This document shows positions 8,683-17,914 of a stretch of DNA of 64,000 nucleotides, in pieces (position 1 is the stretch's first letter; the number at the start of each line of letters is the position of its first letter). The notes beneath the pieces were generated by a model that ran no database searches, was not told where the DNA came from, and saw only the letters and a list, made by a program, of their open reading frames with translations. The stretch comes from Sphingobium aromaticiconvertens (GTDB lineage: Bacteria; Pseudomonadota; Alphaproteobacteria; Sphingomonadales; Sphingomonadaceae). The stretch spans positions 2,351,501-2,415,500 of the forward strand of contig NZ_JBANRJ010000001.1 in NCBI RefSeq assembly GCF_037154075.1, in the 5' to 3' direction. The position numbers and the translations under genes are program-made.

Positions 8683-9521
8683 GCGGCATTCTCCCGGCCG
8701 ATCGCCCGGCCAAGCGAACCGGCGCTGACGAGCGCGTCCTTGAGCGAAGCGACGAAATCCTTGACGAAGGGCGCGGCGGCACCCCCGTGCGAACCGATAA
8801 TGTCGACAATGGCAGAGCCGACGATCACACCATCGGCGATCCGACCGATGGCGGCGGCCTGTTCCGGCCCGCGCACACCGAAACCCACGGCGATCGGCAG
8901 GTCGGTCGAGGGACGCAGCCGCGCCAACGCCATTTCGATCGTGGCGTGCGCGGCCTGTTGCTTGCCAGTGATGCCAGCGACTGCGACTTGATAGAGAAAA
9001 CCGCTGGCGCCATCGAGGACGGCGGGCAGGCGCACGGCGTCGGTGGTCGGCGTCGCCAGGCGGATGAGGTGGATGTCAGCGTCACGCAGCGCAGGGCCGA
9101 TTTCCGCGTCTTCCTCCGGCGGTACATCGACGCAGATGACGCCATCGATGCCGGCGGCCTTGACTTGCATGGCGAACCAGTCGGCCCCGCGTACCAGCAT
9201 GGGATTGGCATAGCCCATCAATACCAGTGGCACGTCAGGGTGCCGTGCGCGAAAAGCGGTGGCGATGGCGAGAATATGGGCGGTTTTTGTGCCCGCACCC
9301 AGACTGCGAAGGTTCGCCAGTTCGATCGCGGGGCCATCGGCCATCGGATCGGTGAAGGGCATCCCCAATTCGATGATGTCAGCGCCGCCTTCGACAAGTG
9401 CGTCAAGGATATTGCCGGTTGCATCAGGCGTAGGATCGCCAGCGGTCACAAAGGTGATCAGCGCGGCGCGGTTCTGCGCTTTGCAGGCGGCAAAGCGGGT
9501 GGCCATCCGGTCCATGCTCAT
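8679..9521 (-). CDS. trpA: Tryptophan synthase alpha chain
   Basis: Cleaves indole-3-glycerol phosphate to indole and glyceraldehyde 3-phosphate, passing indole to TrpB. 280 residues forming a TIM barrel. The catalytic Glu is in [11 protein letters not shown] and the catalytic Asp in ICVDVPPEE; phosphate-binding GFGVRGPEQ is also visible. The start overlaps the trpB stop and the stop overlaps the accD start, both as ATGA, indicating strict coupling. Confidence 0.97.
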   Translation of the reverse strand: MSMDRMATRFAACKAQNRAALITFVTAGDPTPDATGNILDALVEGGADIIELGMPFTDPMADGPAIELANLRSLGAGTKTAHILAIATAFRARHPDVPLVLMGYANPMLVRGADWFAMQVKAAGIDGVICVDVPPEEDAEIGPALRDADIHLIRLATPTTDAVRLPAVLDGASGFLYQVAVAGITGKQQAAHATIEMALARLRPSTDLPIAVGFGVRGPEQAAAIGRIADGVIVGSAIVDIIGSHGGAAAPFVKDFVASLKDALVSAGSLGRAIGRENAA

Positions 9522-10747
9522 ATCTCCACCCCCAGCGCGGCGGCAACGGTGAAGATGTCCTTGTCACCCCGGCCGGAGAGATTGACGACGATGATCTTGT
9601 CCGCGTCCATCGTCGGCGCGACCTGCTCGGCGGCAGCGATGGCGTGGGCGGATTCGAGTGCGGGGATGATCCCTTCCAATGACGAAAGGGTCTGGAAACT
9701 GGCCAGCGCCTCGTCATCGGTGATGGGCATATATTGCACCCGGCCGATTTCGTGCAGCCAGCTATGTTCCGGGCCGATGCCGGGATAATCGAGGCCCGCC
9801 GAGATACTGTGCGCCTCGGTGATCTGGCCATCCTCATCCTGAAGCAGATAGGTGCGGTTGCCATGGAGGATGCCAGATGCGCCACCCGCCAGGCTGGCGG
9901 CGTGCTTGCCGGTCAGGCCTTCGCCCGCAGCCTCCACACCGATCATGGCGACGTCCGCGTCATCCAGGAAAGGGTGGAACATGCCGATGGCGTTGGAGCC
10001 GCCACCGACCGGCGCGATCAGCAGGTCGGGCAGGCGGCCTTCGGCCTCCACGATCTGCGTGCGGGTTTCGGTACCGATCACGGACTGGAAGTCGCGGACC
10101 ATCTCTGGATAGGGATGTGGCCCTGCGGCGGTGCCGATGATGTAGAATGTATCGTGGACGTTCGAGACCCAGTGACGCAGAGCATCGTTCATCGCGTCCT
10201 TGAGGGTCTGGGAACCGGACGTGACGGAAATCACCTCTGCACCCAGCAGCTTCATGCGGAAGACGTTGGGTTGCTGCCGCGCGACATCCTTGGCGCCCAT
10301 GAAGATGGTGCATTTAAGGCCGAACAGCGCCGCCACGGTCGCGGTCGCGACGCCATGCTGGCCCGCGCCTGTTTCGGCGATGATCTTCTCTTTGCCCATG
10401 CGACGGGCGAGCAGGATCTGGCCGATGCAATTGTTGATTTTGTGCGCGCCGGTGTGGTTCAGTTCTTCGCGCTTCAGATAGATTCTCGCGCCTTTGCCCG
10501 GCTCGGCTTTCGCCCGCACGCTCTCCGTGAGGCGGCTCGCATAATAAAGCGGATTGGGGCGGCCGACATAATGTTTCAGCAAATGCTGAAACTCGTCATG
10601 GAAGGCCTGGTCCACCTTAGCCGCCTTATAGACGCGCTCCAGTTCCAGGATCAGCGGCATGAGCGTTTCGGCGACATAGCGCCCACCAAAAGCACCAAAA
10701 TGGCCGCGTTCATCGGGCTGGCTTCGCAGGGAATTTACTATGGTCAT
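9518..10747 (-). CDS. trpB: Tryptophan synthase beta chain
   Basis: PLP enzyme that condenses indole with serine to make tryptophan. 409 residues. The PLP lysine is in [11 protein letters not shown], and the phosphate-binding loop GGGSNAIG is present near residue 245. N-terminal [18 protein letters not shown] is typical of TrpB1. It overlaps trpF upstream and trpA downstream by four bases each. Confidence 0.98.
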   Translation of the reverse strand: MTIVNSLRSQPDERGHFGAFGGRYVAETLMPLILELERVYKAAKVDQAFHDEFQHLLKHYVGRPNPLYYASRLTESVRAKAEPGKGARIYLKREELNHTGAHKINNCIGQILLARRMGKEKIIAETGAGQHGVATATVAALFGLKCTIFMGAKDVARQQPNVFRMKLLGAEVISVTSGSQTLKDAMNDALRHWVSNVHDTFYIIGTAAGPHPYPEMVRDFQSVIGTETRTQIVEAEGRLPDLLIAPVGGGSNAIGMFHPFLDDADVAMIGVEAAGEGLTGKHAASLAGGASGILHGNRTYLLQDEDGQITEAHSISAGLDYPGIGPEHSWLHEIGRVQYMPITDDEALASFQTLSSLEGIIPALESAHAIAAAEQVAPTMDADKIIVVNLSGRGDKDIFTVAAALGVEI

Positions 10748-11385
10748 GATGCTCCAGCCGCTTCGCAGAAGGCGATGATCTTGTCCACCGCCTTAATGCC
10801 CGGCGCGCTTTCCACGCCAGAAGATACGTCGATCAGGGGCGCTCCTGTTAGGGTCAACGCCTCAGCCACATTATCGGGGCCAAGGCCGCCGGACAAACCC
10901 CAGGGCAGGACGGGACGGATGCCGTGCAGCAGCGTCCAGTCGAAGCGCAGGCCCATGCCGCCGGGCAGCGCCGCGCAATCGGGCGTCTTGGCGTCGAACA
11001 GCAGCATGTCCACCGCGCCCGCATAGGCGCAGGATGCAGCGATGTCGGCGGCGGTCTTGACCGAAATCGCCTTCCACACCGGCAGGCCGAAGCGCTGGCG
11101 GATGGCGGCGGCGCGGGCAGGCGTTTCCTTGCCGTGAAGCTGGAACGCGGTCAGTCCGCCGGTCGCCACCAGTTCGGTTAGCAACTCATCATCGGGATCG
11201 ACCACCACGCCGACGCGATCGACATGGGAGGCAATGGCGGCAAGGGCGCGCATCTGGCCGGGCGCGACGTGGCGCGGGCTTTTAGGGAAGGAGACGAACC
11301 CAACATGACTCGCCCCGGCGCGGATAGCCGCGCCCACGGTGTCGGGCGTGGACAGCCCGCAAATCTTGATGGCGAGTCGGGACAT
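10744..11385 (-). CDS. trpF: Phosphoribosylanthranilate isomerase
   Basis: Third step of tryptophan synthesis from anthranilate, an Amadori rearrangement. 213 residues, TIM barrel. The catalytic Cys is in [11 protein letters not shown] at the N-terminus; SGGLGPDNV and [14 protein letters not shown] near the end are the phosphate-binding and closing motifs. First gene of the coupled trpFBA-accD-folC run; the preceding acyltransferase ends only nine bases before it, so it may share a transcript. Confidence 0.97.
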   Translation of the reverse strand: MSRLAIKICGLSTPDTVGAAIRAGASHVGFVSFPKSPRHVAPGQMRALAAIASHVDRVGVVVDPDDELLTELVATGGLTAFQLHGKETPARAAAIRQRFGLPVWKAISVKTAADIAASCAYAGAVDMLLFDAKTPDCAALPGGMGLRFDWTLLHGIRPVLPWGLSGGLGPDNVAEALTLTGAPLIDVSSGVESAPGIKAVDKIIAFCEAAGAS

Positions 11386-11394
11386 GGGGGCGCT

Positions 11395-12252
11395 TTAGGC
11401 GGTTGGTGCCGTAAGGTCCATGTCGTGCAAGGCCAACCACTGGTCGGCATGGGCGATGCAGGCCGCGCCCAGAAAGGCGTCAACGGTCGCGACCAGTTCC
11501 TCCTGCTCCATCGTTCTGGGATCGAGGGGAGGATGCCAGAAGAGTTTGAAATGCGGGCCTTTGGTACGGGCGAGGTAGAAAGGGAGGAACTGCGCGCCCG
11601 CCGCCTTGCCCAGCCGTAGCGCGATCGAGAGATTACCGGTTGGTTCGAGCGGGCGACCAAAGCGGGGGAAAGCGACTTGCTGTTCGGCGCGCTCGTCCAC
11701 CAATATATAGAGCATCGCCCGATCCTTCTGCGTCAAATGGCGCAGGATCGTGCGGGCCGCGCCGCTATTGCCGGTGATGGCTTCACCCATATAGCTTTCA
11801 CGCGCGCGCTTGAGCATCGCGGCCTGTGCCACATTGGGCGGCGGATCGTAGACGCCAAGGCCCGGCCGGTCGGTCGCGTCCTTCAGATGCGCGGCCATCA
11901 GATCCCAATTGCCGATATGAGTAGTGAGGAAGATCATGGGGCCGGGGGCGGCGAGGGCGGCGCGATAGGCCGCTTCCTGATCGATCTCCACATGGGCGGG
12001 GTTCACCAGCCGGTCGATATTGGCCAGTTCCGCCATCGTCTGGCCCACGTTGAACCAGCGGCGGGTGAGCATTTTTTCTTGCTCGGCCTGCGGAATATCG
12101 GGACACAGAAGCGCCAGATTGGTGCGGGCGCGAGCGTCACGCAGTCGCATCCGGCGGCGGGCGACATGGGCGGAGAGCCAGCCGCCAAGCCATGAAGCGA
12201 TCGACGCGGGCAGCAGGCGGCAAAGCGCGAAGAGGAAGGGGCTGGAGAGCAT
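11395..12252 (-). CDS. Lipid A biosynthesis (lauroyl/KDO-type) acyltransferase
   Basis: LpxL/HtrB-family acyltransferase that adds a secondary acyl chain to lipid A precursors at the inner membrane. About 285 residues from the ATG at 12252. The HX4D catalytic motif is visible in THIGNWDLMA, and a hydrophobic N-terminus (LSSPFLFALCRLLP) fits membrane association. The frame extends upstream to a TTG at 12291; neither start has a convincing ribosome binding site, so the N-terminus is uncertain. Sphingomonads replace much LPS by glycosphingolipid, so the acceptor could differ. Divergent from the glycosyltransferase gene. Confidence 0.82.
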   Translation of the reverse strand: MLSSPFLFALCRLLPASIASWLGGWLSAHVARRRMRLRDARARTNLALLCPDIPQAEQEKMLTRRWFNVGQTMAELANIDRLVNPAHVEIDQEAAYRAALAAPGPMIFLTTHIGNWDLMAAHLKDATDRPGLGVYDPPPNVAQAAMLKRARESYMGEAITGNSGAARTILRHLTQKDRAMLYILVDERAEQQVAFPRFGRPLEPTGNLSIALRLGKAAGAQFLPFYLARTKGPHFKLFWHPPLDPRTMEQEELVATVDAFLGAACIAHADQWLALHDMDLTAPTA

Positions 12253-12347
12253 CGGGCGGTCAGGTGCGGCCGGAAGCGGTGCGATTGGCAAGGATCATGC
12301 TTTGGGTCATACACGGCTGCGTTGAACGGTAAAGACCATCGGTGACT

Positions 12348-13478
12348 ATGATATATTTGGGGCTTGTCCTGTGGGCGTTTTTCCAGGCGCTGAGCGTCAT
12401 CGGGGTGCTGAACTATTGGCGACACCTGCCAGCCGATCGGAAGGTCGAGGGACCGGACGGCGCCGTTGTGATCCTGAGTGTGCGGGATGACTGGGATGGC
12501 GGAGCGGACCTGATCGCAGGGTTGGAACGACAGGAGGGCGCCCGCTTTCGCCTGTTGATCGCGACATCTGGCAATTGCCCGGCAGCGATGGCGCTGGCGG
12601 CGCGGCATCCCGGATGGGTTGAGGTGATCGCAGCCGGGGTGGCGAACGACGAGGGACAGAAGGTCCACAAGATCCGGGCAGCGCTGCGGGCGTTGCGGGC
12701 CGAGGATCGCTATCTGGTCTTTATAGACGCAGACATCGCGCCGCCTGCACGGCTGGTCGGGCGGCTGCTGTTTCCGTTGGTGCGGGGCAAGGCGGAGGTG
12801 GCGACCGGCTATCGTTTGCTGCTGCCCGCGCGTCTGGCGCTGGGGTGGATCGGGGCGGTGGAGATGCAACTGGCCACTTTGCCGCGTCCGGCCAATGGCA
12901 CCATGCCCTGGGGCGGGGCTATGGCGATGAGGCGGGATGCGGCGGAACGGCTGGGGCTGGAAGGCGCGCTTGCCGGGCGGCTATCCGATGACATGACGCT
13001 GGGGCTGGTGGCGCGGCGGGCAGGGTTGCGGCTGCGGCCGGTGCGTGACCTATTGGTGGCTACGCCGCTGGACGGAGGGTTTGGGGCGGCGCTGGATTTT
13101 GGGATGCGGCAATATCGCCATGTGCTGACCAACAGTGCGCGGATGTGGGCCGTGGCGACCGGCGTTGTTGCGTTGCAGGCGCTTGGGTGGGCCTTTGCAT
13201 TCGGATCGTGTCAGTGGGTGGCGATCTCCATCGGTTATGGCGCTGCATGGATTCGGGTGGCGGCGCGAGCGCGAATCCTGCGCTCCGTGCTGGAGCCGGA
13301 GCATATGCGCGCGGTGTGGCGATCACTAACATGGGATGCGGTGGCGCCATTCTTGGTGGTCTGGGCGCATCTTGCGGTGCAGCTGGCTGCTTCGGTCTCG
13401 CGCCGCATTGGGTGGGGCGGTTATGACTATTGGGTCAGGGGTGGCCGGGTCGTGCGGATGGTTCGCTCGCGAGGGTGA
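12348..13478 (+). CDS. Membrane GT2/GT21-like glycosyltransferase, candidate ceramide glycosyltransferase
   Basis: 376 residues from the ATG at 12348 (a GTG lies six bases earlier). One N-terminal membrane segment, a GT-A nucleotide-sugar domain and about two to three C-terminal hydrophobic segments, the layout of ceramide glucosyltransferases. Motifs expected for processive or GT21 enzymes are present: first Asp region, DXD-like FIDADI near residue 130, the base Asp in LSDDMTLG and an (R/Q)xxR-type end motif as RQYRHV. GT21 enzymes transfer a sugar from UDP-sugar to ceramide; in sphingomonads that would build the glycosphingolipids of the outer membrane. The acceptor is inference. Confidence 0.72.
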   Translation: MIYLGLVLWAFFQALSVIGVLNYWRHLPADRKVEGPDGAVVILSVRDDWDGGADLIAGLERQEGARFRLLIATSGNCPAAMALAARHPGWVEVIAAGVANDEGQKVHKIRAALRALRAEDRYLVFIDADIAPPARLVGRLLFPLVRGKAEVATGYRLLLPARLALGWIGAVEMQLATLPRPANGTMPWGGAMAMRRDAAERLGLEGALAGRLSDDMTLGLVARRAGLRLRPVRDLLVATPLDGGFGAALDFGMRQYRHVLTNSARMWAVATGVVALQALGWAFAFGSCQWVAISIGYGAAWIRVAARARILRSVLEPEHMRAVWRSLTWDAVAPFLVVWAHLAVQLAASVSRRIGWGGYDYWVRGGRVVRMVRSRG

Positions 13479-13487
13479 CGATGGCTG

Positions 13488-13835
13488 TCAGAACCCAGCC
13501 GGGAACTGGTGCCGTCCGGCTTCATCGAGCCGCAGGATGACTTTTCCGGCCATCGCGCTGATCGGCAACGGCGCATAGAGGTGCGGGAACAGCGCGCCGC
13601 CACGCGAGGGGTCCCAGCGGATCGCTTCGGCAAGCGGGGCCAGATCGATCATCACCATGACCAGGGAATCCTGCCCGGCAAAATGCTTGGCCGCTGTTTC
13701 CGCTGCCTGCTCGCGCGTGGACATGTGGATATAGCCGTCCGCAAGGTCGACGGGTGCGCCGTGGAAAATGCCGTCCGCCTTGAACTGGGCATATTGGTCG
13801 GCGGTCAGGATCTTGAATGCAAAAAGGTCAGCCAT
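13488..13835 (-). CDS. DUF952 domain protein
   Basis: 115 residues from the ATG at 13835; the open frame continues upstream but that part overlaps the next gene and reads as low-complexity shadow sequence. The body shows the DUF952 features: a start like FAFKILTADQY, the conserved GYIHMSTREQ and the C-terminal FPHLYAPLPISAM. The family is small, cytoplasmic and functionally unassigned, with a fold likened to ADP-ribosyl-type enzymes. Ends nine bases from the convergent glycosyltransferase. Confidence 0.82.
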   Translation of the reverse strand: MADLFAFKILTADQYAQFKADGIFHGAPVDLADGYIHMSTREQAAETAAKHFAGQDSLVMVMIDLAPLAEAIRWDPSRGGALFPHLYAPLPISAMAGKVILRLDEAGRHQFPAGF

Positions 13836-13946
13836 GACAAATGCAGAGCAAATTCGAGTGACCCGCGCAACCGCTTCCTTGAGGGAAGGCCAAGAGCCTG
13901 CGAGTGGTAGTGGCGGGAGGGGCGTGGTACGGCTAGGGCGGCGGCT

Positions 13947-14918
13947 ATGAAAATGGAAGCGCCTTTGCCTGTCGAACTGTCGCAGTCCCCGCGTTTGGCG
14001 GTCATGCCCTGGACGCATATGCTGCTGGCGCTTGCGGTAGTAGCGATCTGGGGCAGCAATTTCGTGGTGATCCGGATAGCGCTCGACCATTTGCCGCCGC
14101 TGTTGTTCGCGACGCTGCGCTTTTGCCTGGTGTTCTTGCCTGCCGCGTTCTTCGTGAAGCGGCCAGCCGTGGCGTGGCGCTGGTTGGCGCTTTATGGCGT
14201 GGCCATCGGTTTCGGGCAGTTCGGCCTCATCTATATCGCGGTGGGGGGCAAAATGGCGCCGGGGCATATCTCGCCCGGCCTCGCCTCCCTGGTGGTGCAG
14301 GCACAGGTATTCTTCACTATCGGGCTGGCGCTGTATTTTAGTGGCGAGCGTATTCGGGGCTTCCAGATCGCGGCGCTGCTGCTGGCGATTGCCGGGATTG
14401 GCGTGATTCTGGCCCATAGTGACGGAACGACCACGCCTTTTGGCCTGTTGCTGACGCTGGGCGCGGCGATCAGCTGGGCCATCGGCAACCATGCGGCCAA
14501 GGCGAGTGGGACGACCGATATACTGGCGTTCGTCATCTGGTCAGCACTGTTTTCGATCCCGCCGCTGTTGGTGGCGACGCTGTTGATGGAGGGGCCGACG
14601 GCGATCGTTGCCGGGCTGGCGCAGGCCAATGCACTGACCTGGGGGGCGGTGCTATGGCAGACGGTGGCCAACACATTGTTCGGCTATGTCGCCTGGGGCT
14701 GGCTGTTGGCGCGGCACCCGGCGGCTACCGTGTCTCCTGTGGCGCTGCTGGTGCCGGTGTTCGGCATGGGCGCGTCGGCGCTGCTGCTGGGCGAGGGGCT
14801 GCCCGCGTGGAAGCTGATCGCGGCGGCGCTGGTAATTGGTGGGCTGGCGATCAATACGCTGTGGCCGATGGCGTCACGCTTACCCGGTTATCCATGGCGG
14901 CGGGGTGCGGTGGATTAA
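13947..14918 (+). CDS. EamA/DMT family permease
   Basis: 323 residues with about ten hydrophobic segments arranged as two EamA repeats (LLALAVVAIWGSNFVVIRIAL at the start is the first; a second begins near LLTLGAAISWAIGNHAAK). Members export amino acids, metabolites or drugs. The AIWGSNFV motif and the YGVAIGFGQFGLIYIAV segment match the YdcZ/RhaT-like amino-acid exporters such as EamA. No regulator is adjacent, so substrate is unknown. Confidence 0.85.
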   Translation: MKMEAPLPVELSQSPRLAVMPWTHMLLALAVVAIWGSNFVVIRIALDHLPPLLFATLRFCLVFLPAAFFVKRPAVAWRWLALYGVAIGFGQFGLIYIAVGGKMAPGHISPGLASLVVQAQVFFTIGLALYFSGERIRGFQIAALLLAIAGIGVILAHSDGTTTPFGLLLTLGAAISWAIGNHAAKASGTTDILAFVIWSALFSIPPLLVATLLMEGPTAIVAGLAQANALTWGAVLWQTVANTLFGYVAWGWLLARHPAATVSPVALLVPVFGMGASALLLGEGLPAWKLIAAALVIGGLAINTLWPMASRLPGYPWRRGAVD

Positions 14919-15001
14919 TTGGGTAAGGAGCGGACTGGCGGTTTTCTGCCAGGAACGGCAAAAGCGCACATTCGTTTACGGGCCGGCGTTCACGGGCCGG
15001 T

Positions 15002-15316
15002 TTATGCGCCTTTCTTTTTCTTCTGATCGATCAGGACCGCCTGTTGCCATCGGCCTGGCGCCTTATCGGTGCGGTGAATGCAACCTGCCCAGCAGCAGGG
15101 CCGCTTCTTTCCTTCCAACAGTTCGTCACAGGTTCGTTCAATGCGGCGTTGGCGCGTCGTAGGCTGTTTTGCGTCATCAACCCAGCAGATGAACTCATTT
15201 CGACCGAGCGGCGTCAGGCTTTCCCACAGCCCAAAGACCTTTGGATCCGATTGCAATGCCGCTTGAAGGTCTGCAAGTGCTTCATGGACAGTGCCATGGG
15301 GAAAAGAAGTTGCCAC
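15002..15316 (-). CDS. YdeI/OmpD-associated family protein
   Basis: 104 residues. Starts at GTG 15316 with GGAGG four bases upstream. The sequence LTPLGRNEFICWVDDAKQ and TRQRRIERTCDELLEGKKRP is the YdeI/OmdA C-terminal signature, a helical domain usually paired with DUF1801 or linked to bacteriocin protection. Here it stands alone and ends in a run of lysines (DQKKKKGA). Cysteines in RPCCWAGC are unusual for the short family form and might bind metal. Biochemical role unknown. Confidence 0.75.
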   Translation of the reverse strand: MATSFPHGTVHEALADLQAALQSDPKVFGLWESLTPLGRNEFICWVDDAKQPTTRQRRIERTCDELLEGKKRPCCWAGCIHRTDKAPGRWQQAVLIDQKKKKGA

Positions 15317-15388
15317 GAAACCTCCATACCACGCCCTTATTCATTCTGAAATGCCGGATGACGGCTTAGAACGCTTCCGATCAACGCC

Positions 15389-15862
15389 TTAGATCGCCAG
15401 CGGCACGCCCGGTACATTCTTGGCCGTGCGGATGGTGAGCGACGTCTTGACGCTGACGACGTTCGGCGCCGGGGTGAGTTTCGATGTCAGGAACTGCTGG
15501 AAGCTCTGAAGATCTTTTGCGACGACCTTCAGGATGAAATCGATCTCGCCATTCAGCATATGGCATTCGCGCACTTCGGGAAGGGTGGCGATATGGTCCT
15601 CGAATGCCTTGAGGTCGGCTTCCGCCTGGCTTTTCAGGCTGACCATGGCAAAGACAGTGATGGTGAAGCCCAGCATCCCCGGATTGACCACCGCATGATA
15701 GGCGGTGATCGCGCCCTGATCCTCCAGCGCGCGGACACGGCGCAGGCACGGCGGTGCCGTCAGGCCGACCTTGCGCGCCAGTTCAACATTGGTCATCCGC
15801 CCGTCTTGTTGGAGTTCGGCTAGAATCTGCATGTCGATGTCGTCGATATTCGCGCCGGCCAT
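15389..15862 (-). CDS. Lrp/AsnC family transcriptional regulator
   Basis: 157 residues from the ATG at 15862, with AGGAAA eleven bases upstream. An N-terminal winged HTH (DDIDMQILAELQQDGRMTNVELARKV...) is followed by an effector-binding RAM/ACT-like domain from about residue 70. Such proteins form dimers or octamers and sense amino acids. The open frame extends another 60 codons upstream but those residues do not belong to the fold. It is divergent from the histidine kinase gene, and its likely target is not obvious from neighbours. Confidence 0.9.
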   Translation of the reverse strand: MAGANIDDIDMQILAELQQDGRMTNVELARKVGLTAPPCLRRVRALEDQGAITAYHAVVNPGMLGFTITVFAMVSLKSQAEADLKAFEDHIATLPEVRECHMLNGEIDFILKVVAKDLQSFQQFLTSKLTPAPNVVSVKTSLTIRTAKNVPGVPLAI

Positions 15863-16035
15863 ATAGCTGCTTATTTCCTGTCTTGTTACTGTTCGACATA
15901 ATAATAATATTTCAGGACATTGCAATTGTCCCACTATGCGACGTTCGAAAAGACTGCGGAAACCGCCCTTTCCCTTTTCCGCGGGGGGGCTTATTCCTAT
16001 TCCGCCGGTGACTGGCGCGCCAGGGAAGCGGCGCT

Positions 16036-17856
16036 GTGCCATTGCCGACCATGGGGATCAATTTGCGTTTCAACGATCTTATGAACACCGTGCTGGCAGC
16101 GGGCGAACGGAGCGGTCTGGGGGCAGTCACGCTGTGGCGTCAGTGCGTGGATATGCTCGCCCAACATGACCGGCCAGACCGTGCTGGCCTGCCCGAGGAA
16201 GACCGGGCGGCGCTGTTGAAACGGCTGGAGGGATTGCGCTCGGCCCTTACCGAAACACAGCGGATGGCCAGCGTTGTTGAACTGGGCAGCCGCCTGCGGT
16301 CGCCCACGCTGGTGACGTTTTTTGCACAGGATCGCGCGTCTATCAGCGCGGCGGCGATGGCACGCGCGCAGTTGCCTGATGCGGTGTGGCCAGATCTGAT
16401 GTCCCGGTTGACGCCGACCGCGCGCGGGGTTCTGCGCGCACGGCGCGGGCTGGGGCCTGAGACGCTACGGGCGCTGGAGGCGTTTGGTTCCGCCGATCTG
16501 GTTTTGACCACCGATGTCGAACATATCGTCGAAATGGACCTGACGGCTGAGATGATGGTCCAGCCTGGCGTTCATTCCATTGCGGAGGCACGGGCGGAAC
16601 GACCGACGCGCGCGCCCTTGATCGACGCCGAGCCAGCGATCGTCACGCCGCTGGTGCCCGCCGATCAGATACGTAATCTCGTCGATCGGATCGAACGTTT
16701 TACCAGCAGCCGACGTCCGTTCGAGTCCAGCCCTGACGAGGCGGGTGACGCGGAAGAGGCGGCTTCGTTCGCATCGCCCGACACCGTCGCGCCCATAGAG
16801 GTGGTGCGCAGCTTCACGTTCGAAACCGATGTGTCGGGCACGATCATCTGGGTTGGTGAGGGGCCGCGTGCAGCGCTCATCGGCCTGTCGCTGGGCGAAA
16901 CAGCGCCGGAGGGTGGCAGCGGTCCCGATGGCCATGTAGCAGGCGCTTTTGCACGGCGTAGCGGCTTCCAGAATGCGCGCTACACCATCGTTGGTGGTAC
17001 GATGGCGGGCGAATGGCGCATGTCGGCCATTCCCTTTTTCGAACCTCGTTCGGGGCGCTTTCAGGGCTTTCGAGGGCAGGCGCGCCGCCCGCACATGCAT
17101 GAAGTGGCGCCCGCGCCATCGAACTCGCAGGGTGTGCTGGCGGGGCTGTCCCCTGACTCGCTGCGGCAACTGGTGCATGAACTGCGGACCCCACTGAACG
17201 CCATATTGGGCTTTGCCGAGATCATCGAACAGCAGTTGTTCGGTCCGGCGGACGAATCCTATCGCAGCATGGCGGGCAAGATTGCCGTCGACGCGCGGCA
17301 TTTGCTGGCGGCGTTCGATGATCTGGACCTGGCTGCCCGCGTTTCGCGCGGGGAAGAGGGAAGCGAGCCACGGCCGGTCGACCCCAGCCTGCTGGTTGCG
17401 CAGGTTGCGGCCCGCTTTCGCGGTGAAGCGCAGAGCAGCGCGCGGATGATCGATATCGTCAGCGCCCCCGACCTGCCCGATGTCCGTATCGACCCGGTGC
17501 AGGGCGAGCGCATGGTGCAGCATTTATTGCGGACGCTGATTTCCGTGGCTCCGGCAGAAGAGCCGATCACGGGCACTTGCTGGTTTTCCTCGAGTGCGGC
17601 GCGTGACCGGGTCGTGCTGGCGATCGACAGGCCTTCTTCCCTCGCGGGTATGGAGGAAGCGCAATTGCTTGATCCCGGCTATCTGCCGGATGGGGAGTGG
17701 GCTGATGGCCCGCTGCTGGGTCTGGGGTTCTCGCTGCGCCTGATTCGCAGTCTGGCAACGGGCAGCGGCGGCAGCCTGGCGATCGACGCCAATCGCTTCC
17801 TGCTGGCGATGCCGGCGGTCGTTGGAAGCCAGGGTGACGAGGTTGGGCAGGCCTGA
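16036..17856 (+). CDS. Histidine kinase-like protein with degenerate ATPase domain
   Basis: 606 residues, starting at GTG 16036 with AGGGAAG seven bases upstream (ATG at 16051 is an alternative). No membrane segments. The first 350 residues show a helical region and a PAS-like segment around 265-340. The dimerisation/phosphoacceptor box LVHELRTPLNAILGF places the phospho-His at H381. The ATPase domain is poor: where the N-box Asn is expected (about residues 493-505) the sequence is QHLLRTLISVAP with no Asn, while a late G-box (LGLGFSLRLIRSLATGSGGS) is present. It may be a weak kinase, phosphatase or signalling scaffold. Next gene starts 58 bases downstream. Confidence 0.8.
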   Translation: MPLPTMGINLRFNDLMNTVLAAGERSGLGAVTLWRQCVDMLAQHDRPDRAGLPEEDRAALLKRLEGLRSALTETQRMASVVELGSRLRSPTLVTFFAQDRASISAAAMARAQLPDAVWPDLMSRLTPTARGVLRARRGLGPETLRALEAFGSADLVLTTDVEHIVEMDLTAEMMVQPGVHSIAEARAERPTRAPLIDAEPAIVTPLVPADQIRNLVDRIERFTSSRRPFESSPDEAGDAEEAASFASPDTVAPIEVVRSFTFETDVSGTIIWVGEGPRAALIGLSLGETAPEGGSGPDGHVAGAFARRSGFQNARYTIVGGTMAGEWRMSAIPFFEPRSGRFQGFRGQARRPHMHEVAPAPSNSQGVLAGLSPDSLRQLVHELRTPLNAILGFAEIIEQQLFGPADESYRSMAGKIAVDARHLLAAFDDLDLAARVSRGEEGSEPRPVDPSLLVAQVAARFRGEAQSSARMIDIVSAPDLPDVRIDPVQGERMVQHLLRTLISVAPAEEPITGTCWFSSSAARDRVVLAIDRPSSLAGMEEAQLLDPGYLPDGEWADGPLLGLGFSLRLIRSLATGSGGSLAIDANRFLLAMPAVVGSQGDEVGQA

Positions 17857-17914
17857 CATAGCTACGGGAGCTTGGCGAAACCCTCTGGCAACCATTGGCT
17901 GCTAGGGGAGGGCG

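Noticed and set aside
13836..14492. Long N-terminal extension of the DUF952 gene
   Set aside because: It overlaps the opposite-strand EamA gene, has no SD and is composed of shadow-type Arg/His/Gln-rich sequence; the conserved protein starts at 13835.
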